20,253 nt of DNA, taken from Seison nebaliae. Taxonomy: Eukaryota > Rotifera > Pararotatoria > Seisonacea > Seisonidae. This document shows, one piece after another, positions 1 to 11,100 of this stretch. The notes under the pieces were generated by a model, which saw only the letters and a program-made list of their open reading frames with translations, had not been told where the DNA came from and did no database searches. The DNA is taken from the NCBI GenBank assembly GCA_023231475.1, contig JALJEE010001585.1, positions 1-20,253 of the forward strand, given 5' to 3'. The translations under genes were made by a program, and so were the position numbers. How positions within the stretch are numbered: the stretch's first letter is position 1; every line of letters starts with the position of its first letter.

Positions 1-3000
1 TCAAATTTTTTTGCACTATGTTTAAGAGCTTGAATAGGGCTATTTTGCGATATCCACCTTTACGAAAGATACTTCATAGGACAGAAGTTATGACCGGTTT
101 TATAAAAACGTAAAAGTGTCCGATTACTTTAAATTCCTACTATATATCCATTTAATCGTTTTTCTCCCTTCAACATTCTCTTATAAATGACTGATATTGA
201 CATCAATTCTTTTAAAAAGTACAAATTAATTTTTACAATTTTCATACTAATTATTAATTTATCTAAACATTATATATTAAAATTTAAATATTAGAATTAT
301 ATTATAATAATTAATAATAATATAATAGATGTCATAATTAATTTAAAAATTTCAAATATTTTCTTTAGAAAAAAAATATTCGCACAAAGTAGAAAATATT
401 GATCGATTAATTCCATATCACAGGTTATTATCTCGAATTGAGCAGGCCAAAGGGCCATAGAGACGAAAAAATCGTGAAACATACAAGCCGAGGACATAAC
501 AACCATCAGCTAACAGAGAAATATGAGATTATTCTAAACTACTATTTTACCGTTTCAAATATCTCGATTGATGACTAAATCATATGACTCTTTTTGTTGT
601 TGTTATTCTGTCAAATTATTGATATGTCCTGTATTAATTTCGGATAATAAGAAACAGAAGATCAATCATTATATGATATTATGATTACTTTGTATTTATT
701 ATTATCGTTGATGTTTATCAATAACAAAGAATAAAATATGTTTCATGGCCGTTTCAATTTATCATACAGACATTGTTTGCCATTTCTATTAAGTCGTAAA
801 CTTTTGTTTCCATCATTCTGTCAATGCAAAAACTTTTTTATATCTATCGTACATCTTATTATAAATATATGTGAACTTTCGTCTAAAATTGTGCCTTAAG
901 GTTTATCTTGTCGATAATTTTATTAGGAAAATATTTATTGTTTTCTTCCTTTTCTTCCTTTTCACATATGCCTTCCCGTTCCCACCTCAATTATTCAGAT
1001 GAAACAATGTTGCAACACAACCTGATAAATCAAAAGGTTGATAAAATTGGTGATCTATCAATTCTTATTAATTCGAAAGTTTCTTTCTACCACAATTTTC
1101 TATTAAAGTTTTCTATTACGCTGTTCTCAAAATATTTCCTTCCAGTCTAGAACATGAGAAATGTTGGTTTGTTTTCAAGGGAAGTAATGTCTCACTTTTT
1201 CTATCAAATCGGAAATGTAATATGAAGTCATATGTTTTTATTTCCCTATATTTATTTTTATGGAGTCCAATTTGTATGATTAATATTTTAGTGAAAGAAG
1301 AAAGAAATTAAATTAAACGTTTCTCAATCTTATTATTCGCGCTGAGTTTGAAGGAAAAAAGGAATAAACACTTATCGTACCATAAGAAGACTTTCGATGA
1401 ATTATTATTTTTAATAAGAAACAATAATGGGAAGACGTATATGGAAACCATTTTCTATTTCCTTCTGTCATCTCACTTCCACCATATCACTTCGAATAGT
1501 AGTAATCATGAGCGATAAAAATTGAATGAAAACCAAAATTGTATATTTCAACCATGGTTCTATCAAATGGAATTGAAATGATGGCAATAAGTGTAATCGT
1601 TCGCTTTTAATGCCAAACAATGTCAAGTAGGTCTTCTTTGATGACGAAGCAGCTGCGAAGCAATCACTCAGCAATCCAAATTTTCCCAAACTCCTCGAAA
1701 AGAAACAAAAAGGCAAAAAGTATGATGTCGAACTAAGCACAATAACATTCATCAAAGAAATACAATCATCAAAAAAAAAATGTTGAATGAATTAGGAAGA
1801 AAATGAGCGAGAAACAGAGAGACAGAGAGGGAGATATATAGCAATTTTAGATGAGTTAAAATGCCGAAAATATTCCGGTTGATATATGTTATGGGAAGTA
1901 AGAAATTTGAAGGAAATTTTCCCATTTCTTTCCTGCTCTTCAGTCATTTATGACGTAACGACCATAATCAACCATATCATTTTTTTGAAGAGAGGTTATT
2001 CCGTCGTTCGTAGAGATTACGTGGGATAACCAATCGTCCGTGTCCCATTTGTGCTGATTTGTTAACATTCTTAAATATAATTTAGTGGTGGAGTTGGAAA
2101 ATGATCGTTTCAACTAATTCTTTCCCTAACCACATTATATGGTATTAGGATACACATAATTTATGGTTATTTTTATATCAGAACTTTTGAATTCCAATCG
2201 CAACTATCAGTATTGGTTTGTATCAGACAGAACTGGTGCATAGTTGAGAAGAGAGTCAGTTCAGTTGGTTATGGTGAAATATGATGCGATCGTATATCAT
2301 ACCATCAATGATGTACTTTAATAATGAAGAAAAAAGTAGGACAACCATTTTTTTATAGGATTGATGGAAGTTCTTTGAGAAACTGCCTATAATTCATCAG
2401 TTTTTTATTCGTTTTTAATGGTCAGTCGATTAATCGTAAATAAAAATTCATTAGAAGAATTGAATATCGTTCGATATTGAAATTATCTTCATTATTTTCA
2501 TTTTTTCTTCATTTCCAATAAAGTTTAGCGCAACTGTCCAATTTGTTAAAAGAAGTTTTTGTTCATATTCAACTTACTAACTGGACGTGAAGTTAACTTT
2601 TTTTATTTAATTTATTAAACTTTTCTTAATGAAATGGAAGAGGGACTGATTACTTATTATCAGTAGATATTTTTATGATATTCCCATTTGACCACGTGCA
2701 AATTATGTGTTAGTGCAGCTGTCAATGGATTTTGATGAAACGTCAAACGACTGAATAAGAGAAAACAAAAGAACGATTAAAGATGAGATATTGGTTATAG
2801 TCATATTGATTGGGAAGTTTTAGTACTGTCATAATTAAATGTTATCCCTTCTCCATTTTATTCGTAACCACCAAATTTTTTTGTCATTTAACTTTTGTTT
2901 ATTCGAATAAATGGATAATTATCTTTCATTGTATCAAACGAAAGGTTATAAATTTCCTGTCAGAATTGAACTTTCGATATTGGTAACTTACAATAATTCA

Positions 3001-5137
3001 TTTTTTTTTCGTAAACTTTAGAATAAACTTTAGAAAATAATTAAGAGGAATAAAACTTAATCATTTTACTCGTTTTACCATATTCACGAAGATTATTTGC
3101 ATTTGATACTTTTAATGAATCTTTTTATAAATGACATTGAGAAAACGAGGGGAATTGTGGGAATATTTTACGAAATAAATTCGTTATGAGATGATTGAAT
3201 GAGAAAAACAAAAAAGAATTCCTCCCGAACGTCTTTCTCATCATAAGTAAATAAGAAACATTATACCATCTATGTCTACGTAGTTAGGAATGTTTCGTTG
3301 GTAATTGAAGTTGCATGTTCCAAAATCTCATGTTTTCTTCATTCTCATATTGAACATATCAAGAAGATTCCCCACCGCCAACACCATCGCCACCATTCCT
3401 CCTTCCTTCTTGAGACGATGTGAAGTGTGTGATTCATTTGGGAGATTTGCATTGAATCTTCATTATCATTGTCTGTTCGAAACATAATTCTTTTTGTCAT
3501 TGTAAGAAGAATAAGAATAATAATAATTTAATTATTTTCTACTTTTCCACATCCTGATCGAATGTGATGATGAATGTGTAATATTATGATAAGCTCGAAG
3601 GCTAAGGAAATATTGATTGGATAATGAACGTTACGTTCTGGAGATTAAAATTAATAATTCCCAATTAGACTATTCCAATCGTTCGATGAAGGAAATAATC
3701 GTTAAAATACTTTATTAGAAGAAAGAATGTTTTCTCATCTGCTGGTTTACATATAGTCAATTTATCATGAAACTGCAAGTGTAAGAATCTCGATTATGAT
3801 AATCGTCTGCCAATGTAATCAATTTTCTTCCAACAATTCACGTGGTACATGAACAACGAGAATTCTCTTAACCATTCGAAGGAAGAACAATTGCATTCAT
3901 CAAAATATTATTATATGATAATAATTCATTGACTCCAATTCCCATAAGGGACAATTGAAGAATTATAAAAGAAAATTTGATTATCATTAAACGATCGTCA
4001 ATGATTTGTTAAACGATCCTCTCAAGATTCTTTCTCAATCGTACATTCCTCTCCATTTCAATTTACACTTCCGATTTGACACCTACAGTCTAATTGAAAC
4101 AAAAGAAATAAGACAATCGAACCTCTAATCACAATCAATTCTTTCCTTATTATTTTTAGGAATAATAAATTGATTTATCAACAAATATGAGTATGAAAGA
4201 TATTCTATTGTGTGATTAACTTCAAATTAATTGTTTATTTTTTCGAGATTTTCTTTTCCTTCAGCTGATATTCTGATATATCGTCAAACCTGAACATTTT
4301 GTTCATGAAAATCTTTTTATCATTGAAATTATCGAAAAAGATATTAATTTTACAGATAATTAAATAGGAAAGAATAACATTCCATTATTTCCGTTATTTC
4401 CTGTCGATTTCTTTATTATTTATTATTTCTAACGAATAATTTAAAGACAATAGTCAACTAACTATCCTTGTTAATTATTGTTCGAATATTTTGAAGAATT
4501 AACTCGTTATATTTCTACCTCTATCACAAATACTCAAACATCTTCCTCAAAAAATTTTGGAGAACTTTCTATTCTTATCGTACCATCTTCATTCAATGGA
4601 AAGTTACGCATGATTATGCAAAGCGAAAATGAACGGAGAATGAAGAAAGACTATTTCTGAAGGATTATAACAACAAACATGACTTCGATTCTTCTTTCTA
4701 TTTGCTGATAATCTCTCTCTCATCTTTCTGGTAGAGTACGTGTTTGACAATTTTCATTTCTGATGTACCTGTTAGGAGTACTTGAGAGGAATGCATAAAC
4801 AGCAAGAAACCTGATGAACAATATAATGAATTGTATCGCCTTCAGATCGAAGTTCTGTAAATGAGCTGTTGGAAGTAAATAGTTTTCTTTTCGTCATATT
4901 ATTCCAACCACGTTCCCATACGATAAGAATCGAACAAAAAAAATTTAAGGAATGTTTTCTTCACTTCATCAAGAAACCAAACGACCTCCACTTCTCATAT
5001 TGTCATTGTGATTTTAACGTATTGATGGAATAATGAATGTCAATGTTAATGAAGTGAGAATTTTATAAAGCAGAAAAATTAGTTGATCAGGCAGTGTAAT
5101 ATTAATAGTGTATTTTTGATACGATAAATAGTACACG
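1..5137. other. Upstream intergenic region, no supported gene
   Basis: About 5.1 kb of AT-rich DNA with frequent stops in all frames and no domain I recognise. Open stretches at 908-1150 (+), 3305-3487 (+), 4478-4660 (+), 297-506 (-) and 1468-1755 (-) are short, lack convincing splice partners, and read mostly as hydrophobic or low-complexity peptide. A locally GC-richer islet lies at about 3362-3420. A perfect tandem pair of a 12-mer (TAAACTTTAGAA) sits at 3012-3035. The region probably carries the promoter and distal control elements of the Ig-domain gene that begins at 5138, but I cannot point to a specific promoter. Confidence 0.6.
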
Positions 5138-8100
5138 ATGATTTTTAAGGGGGGAAAATGTTTGATTTCCATTTTTGATATTTCATTAATTTTATTATTC
5201 CATCTACGAATATCAATAATATTAGTTCAATTCTTTTTTAACGAGAACAATTCTCTTCCAGTGAATTTTAACGGTAGCAATAACAACAACAACAGTAAGA
5301 ATTCCGATCAATAAGTCCGTAAGTATTTTCTTCATTTAACAGTGAATATATAATTAATTTGAAATTTCTTCGCTTACATCATGTGGCATTAGGGCGAACA
5401 TAGACCTAATGCGGAATACGAATGTGTAAATTAATTTCGGGTGTTCATCTACATTATTCATTTACTCTTTCTCACTAATGAGCAGTGTTATACGTGCAAA
5501 GATACTATTCCACTTGGATCATCGTCATATAGCATAGCAGGAGGCTAAATCTATATTATTGTGTCGAGTGGATGAAGAAAATTCGAAATAAGCATTTCTT
5601 ATTGTTATTCTGTAATCTGACTCAAACATTCACTTGAACGATTTCAATTCTTTTCAGTTTTTTTGTTTTCATCTACTGATAATTCAATTTAATCCTGATA
5701 ATCTTTATTTTACTCATTCGCCCCTCTAATATCGTTCATTTACCTAAGCATATCGTGTATATTTATAAGAACGAGATGTTTTAATAAAACAAATATTTTC
5801 AGATGGTTGAAATGATTCCTTCTCAGAAATGTTTTGGGAGGACAGACCGTAACTATATTGAGTTCTCAAATAGGAAAATTCTCAACCAATACTTTTATTC
5901 TTTTGGTCAATTCTCAACTTTATAATATTATCAAATATCATTATGAATAATCCTGAAATGATCGTTTTGTAATTTTTATCATTTCAAACATTTTACCAAA
6001 CCATTTTTAAAAATGAGTGAAATTTCAAAGAATTTTTTAGTATGTTGGAAAGTTGAGAACTGACCAAAGAAATGAAAAAATGGTTGAGAATTTTCCCCTA
6101 CGAAAATTTTATACACAGTTACAATTTGTCCGAGTACCTCAGAAATATCATGGACCAAAAGGATAAATTAGCACCAAAAACATATTATAAAAATAAAAAT
6201 AAAAACAATATTGAAATAGAGGAAAGCATAACGACAAAAGGAAAAAAGAATGACATCCGTCCATCGATATTCCGGTCATTGAAGATGGATAAAAATGCAA
6301 GAAACTATTTTCGCTTAGCCAAATTCCGAGAGATGAAGGAGAAAATTTAGTGAGGAAAGTGATTTCATTAAACTGTCTACTAAATAACAAATGGAACGAA
6401 GAAAAAACACATTCCATTGTGGCTATAAACTAATTCATAAAATGTGTTAGTGTCCAATGCTAATGGCATCGGATTTTTTATTAATTGTCGTTCCTGTTAG
6501 TAGTCGTTTTATTTTCGACAATTTTCTTTTTAAATTTTCCATCGTTATTATGGAAAAGAAGACAATGTTTATTTATTCATTAAAGACATGAACAACGTTC
6601 TACTAATCGTAGAGTAGTGATTTGTAACGATATTAGTGGAAAGTTAGTCGATGGATAGTTTCTTTCATTTTCATTTACTTCTTATGAATAAATAACGATC
6701 AGGAATCTTGTTGATCGAGAAACTTTAGTACATTTAGTATCCGATTACTTTTCGTAATTTCTTTTCTTTTCTATTCATTCATTCAATCTTTCATTTATTG
6801 GTGAATTGGAATGAATAGAAAATCGGTCAGTAAATCGGAAATAAGATATACAAAATGAATTGAACGATCAATTAATCGTTTAATTGTGTAGAAATAAAGA
6901 TGATTTGACATTACCATTTATTCGATAATATCACATGACTAACCTGCCTATTTTTCAGATTTATTCCTGATAATACGATATCTGCATTCGTCTTCCTAAC
7001 CACTAGTCTAGGAGTAGCGGATAAATCTTATTCCTTATGGAATCGGTTGAATCATTTCTTATTTGTCCAAATACTTTTCTCCCAACAATTTAGGAAACTC
7101 GATTAGTCTTCTAAATCCAGCTTTCCGTGGAATATGATGTAAATTGTCTCAGAAATCTTCCTTCCCACTGTTAGCTTTCACGCATTCGATGGAACTTCCG
7201 GCAGAAGTGCCGCGATTCTGTAAAAAGAAAAAATTAAACATGTCATTATGAATTGGACCGAATCAGGAGCACTATTGTCTTACTAATTTAATGACGGAAG
7301 ACATTAAATTAAACTGTCTGAGGATGAACGATTAACAAATGCAATTTCGAGCAGAAAATAAATGCACAACATTATCTCCCTTATCATTTTGATGATGATG
7401 ATAATAATTATTAGTTGCTTTCTTCCCCAATATTGTTATATTCTTCATTCTTTCCAACTCGATGTTCATCTGTTCATTCCGGATGTTGATAAAAGTGGAG
7501 AAGGAAATTCTTTTATCAGAAGGAGGTGAGTGGGAGAGGAAGAAGGAAGATTCTTCCATCATAATTGATTATGAATTTAAACGATGTTTGTTGTTTGGTA
7601 TGATCTCATTAACATTCTGCTTATTTTTTCTATTTACTATTTCATCAACTCAAATCTCTCATAATTGTTCATCGCTGACCAATTAATTTTTGCTCACCTC
7701 AACACCGGAAGTGGAAGACTTGAGAAAGTTTATTTTCATGAACAGATAACTTCCTTTCCTATTTCTTTCCAATAATAATTTCAACCTAATTCTATTAAGT
7801 TCAACACACCACCAGATACCACCAAGTTTTTTTTTATTAGTAGTTTTGTCAAGACATTTTATAAAATATTTCTTCAAATAATAATCAGTATGTTTTATAT
7901 TTAATATACGACTATCGAATACTTGTAGATTTTCGTGGAAACTCAATATAGTCTGTTGATGTAGTTTTCGTAATTATTCTGTTATTCTAATGGAGAGAAC
8001 CCGGAATTATGAAGAACTTTGTTTAAATAATATTAGAACGTAACAAACCCGATTTTAGTAAACAGATTATGATATTGTTCCTTAATTTCACGATGCTTAT

Positions 8101-11100
8101 CATTGAGTACGATAACGAACATCTGACTTCTTCTCTTATTTTTTCTTATTTTCGTCAAATTCTAATCTCGTAATTTCTACAACGAACAATTATGTCATAG
8201 ATTCTATGACATAATAAATTCCTTTTCTTGAAAATTATTTCGAAAATAGAGCAGCTAATACCCAAACCAATTCATCTGGAACAAATTTCTTATATTTGTT
8301 CAATATTTCATACAATTTTGTCTTTCCTTTCTTCAATTCATTTTTCCTTGTATGTGAAATGAAAATGAACGTTCTGTCTCCGAATTTCTCTATTATCAAA
8401 ACATCAAAGATATTTGTCGACCAGGTAGCTAACCAACCCATAACTGTTTAGGTAATTCATCAAGCGATCTGTATTCATGAATGTTCAATAAAGAATGACC
8501 GAAGGCAAATTGGTCACGATGATGAATTGCTTCACTTTCATTTTATTTGAGTCACTTGCAGACATGAAATGAATAGAAAACGAAAACAGTAAAAAAAGGT
8601 AGAGAATTATTCATATTCTTATTGCAACTGCTGTTCTTACCATAATGTGACTGTGTGCTTATGTATGAGTGTTTATGTGTTGAGGGAATGAAGTGGAAGA
8701 AGAATGCCTTCTCCCGATGTGCCAACAAACTACAGAATGTTCACGTCGAATGTTTAGGTGAAATCAGGCGAAGCGTATTCTTTGTCTTGATTTTCTTTAC
8801 ATTTTCGTTGTAATATGAATCGATTCTGGTGTGAACTGACCAGTGGTCAGTTGAGTCTTCTATGTTTCTCATGTTCAGGAAATTATGAAACTGCTTCGAC
8901 AAACATAGACAATTATTTACTAGTCGAGGAAGTGCGACTATCGGTCGAGTCTTCTTTTCAATATTTTCAAATTAAATAGAAGAAGAACTTTTCCTTCCTT
9001 TCCTTCTCCGTCAACTTCTTCTTTCCTCTCAGAGAAAACAAATCAGAGAAGTGGTCCACTTATTCCGATAAATTATGGGGGAAAGGTAATTGTATATTTT
9101 ATTTTTTTATATTCACCTCACCATCATCTTCATTATCATCATCTTATTTATTCTTTATAGAGTTTGGTGACTTTTCTTTCTCCAATCTGCTCAAACTTTC
9201 ATCGATATGATGAGTTGAGCACTATTCTATTTGCATCGTTAATTATGTATTTTGAAGATGGTGCAATGATCATCATCCATCTCATTTTCTTTTGTTTCTC
9301 ATTTTAAACTTTCTCTTATTTCCCAAACTTTTATCTATATCTATTCATCAATAATCAAATAAATTATTGATATCATTCATTTTCTGAGTATCATTTGATC
9401 TATTTCATTATCATATCTTATTTTATCCACTTTCAAATAGATTTCCATCGATTCACATCGAAATGTCTTATTTTTTAACTCAATTCACTTCTATTTCATT
9501 TATCTTAATAATCATCAAGTCACAATTTTTCAAAATCGCCAATTCAAGCAGTATCGATCGTTAATTTAAAAATTTTTCAAAATTATTATATATTACATCA
9601 TTTTCAGATCCAGTATTCATTCCAGCTCCTCTACAAATCAATGCAAGTATTGGTAGTGAAGTTACTCTACCATGTCGACTGCGTAATATGGGAAGTTTCA
9701 AAGTTTGTCTTCATATCTTCTTGTCTTCCTATCTTAATCTATCAGATTACTTGGTTGAAAATGGATCATGGTAGTAATATTTTGACATATGACACGAGTC
9801 GTATAATCGACGATTATCGATATCGTATCTTATCTGATTACAAATATAATGAGATCACTAAAGAGACGGTAACTGTCCGAGATCTCCAAGTGAAGAATAT
9901 AAAGGCAGATGATGTTGGTATATATGTCTGCCAAGTCAATACTCCCAAATTCAGTCATTCAATCATATCAAATAATCAAGAAATTAATTTATCTGTTCTA
10001 TGTTTATTTTATTTTCTAACCAATTATCATATTTCGACGACTAATTTTATTAGTATCTCCTCAATTCGTCGATGCGGAAACAACAAAAGATATTTCGGCA
10101 ATTTCTGTGAATGACAATGTGAAAATCGAATGTACTGCAACAGGTGTACCCCAACCTAAAGTTTCTTGGTTCCTTCAATTAACAGAACCGAATAAATCAA
10201 TCCAAATAAAACAATCAGGAAATTATGGTTAGGAAAAAATTCTCAAATTATTTATTAAAAATTATGATGATTAGGTGAAAAAATTAGTATCGAAATAGAG
10301 AACGAAAATTCTATGACAATAACAAATATTCAACCTAAATTAATCAGAAGTGTTGAATGTCGTGCCAATAATAATGTCGAACCGTCGATTAGTCGTCAAA
10401 TATTTTTAACAGTGAAATGTTCGTAAATTTTTTCTAAATAATTATTTAAAAAATTTTATTTAAAAGATCCACCAAAGATTGATGTGCAGCAAGTGACATC
10501 ATCAAATTCGCAACTTCAATCATTTCGATGTTTAGTCGATGCCTATCCTCAGTCGAAAGTATCACAATTTAAAACGGAATCCGTTTGGTTCAACATCGAC
10601 GAGGAATGTCTGAATAATTTAAATTTAATTAAATTAAATTCGATGATGGATGAATTATCTAATGGAAATGCTTTTCAAATATTCTCCTTAAATACCATAG
10701 TGGATAATCGTGAAGAAATGAAAAAACGATTTCTATATAATTTGTTGAACAGATGTTCCTTGTCTGATATCACAACAAATCGAAATTTATCGTTACCTCC
10801 ATTTGATTGTGAAAAGGACGAACAGCGAACTTTCCGATACAAGAATGAAAATTGTCACACGATGTATTTGTGTTTGGGTGAGAATTCTGAAGGAATTTCG
10901 GGAAAATTTCTCCTTCTATCAAATGACAAAATAAAAGAAACGACAAAACGCAACGGAGATTTATTAACAACGTCAAAAGATATTTCAAAAGTCGATAAAA
11001 CATTTATGGATGTTAACGAGAATTTATTCGACACAAATTCATTACATCACCTCCATCAATTGAGAAGAAGGAGAAGACAAAAAATTTTAAATAGTTTTCT

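Larger units (their letters stand above)
5295..9607 (+). other. Intron 1 of the Ig-domain gene (4.3 kb)
   Basis: The intron is bounded by donor GTAAGA at 5295 and acceptor TTTTCAG ending at 9607. Both flanking exons are phase 1, so they join as AAT (Asn). It is about 90 times longer than the other introns of this gene. It contains the inverted repeats annotated separately, a GAT/CAT-type simple stretch near 7391-7412, and another CATCAT-type stretch at about 9117-9145. A long first intron after a signal-peptide exon often carries enhancers in neuronal Ig genes; that role is inference here. If the first-exon model is wrong, this stretch is intergenic. Confidence 0.55.

Noticed and set aside
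297-506. Minus-strand 69-codon frame with a locally GC-richer part at 430-505
   Set aside because: Two frames look equally open and the tail is low-complexity AT; no splice support.
908-1150. Plus-strand 80-codon frame
   Set aside because: It starts at TTG, is dominated by Ser/Phe from CTTCCTTTTC repeats, and has no recognisable domain.
1468-1755. Minus-strand 95-codon frame with a somewhat complex peptide
   Set aside because: No domain, no convincing splice partners, mostly hydrophobic; insufficient support for a gene.
4478-4660. Plus-strand 60-codon frame
   Set aside because: Begins at TTG, no domain, surroundings identical in composition to non-coding DNA.
7683-7946. Minus-strand 87-codon frame taken as a whole gene
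   Set aside because: Most of it is random-looking Lys/Asn/Ile sequence; only the short segment ending at the donor near 7698 merited a finding.
8235-8441. Minus-strand 68-codon frame, and a plus-strand CAG|GTAGCT donor-like site near 8425
   Set aside because: No family resemblance and no in-phase partner exon on either strand.
9033-9085. Possible 53-bp exon between a TTTCCTCTCAG acceptor and a GGTAATT donor, in phase with the Ig exon at 9608
   Set aside because: It needs an upstream exon ending in phase 2, whereas the leader exon at 5138-5294 ends in phase 1 and joins 9608 directly. The encoded peptide shows no family feature.
10770-11003. Minus-strand 77-codon frame
   Set aside because: Shadow of the last Ig-gene exon.
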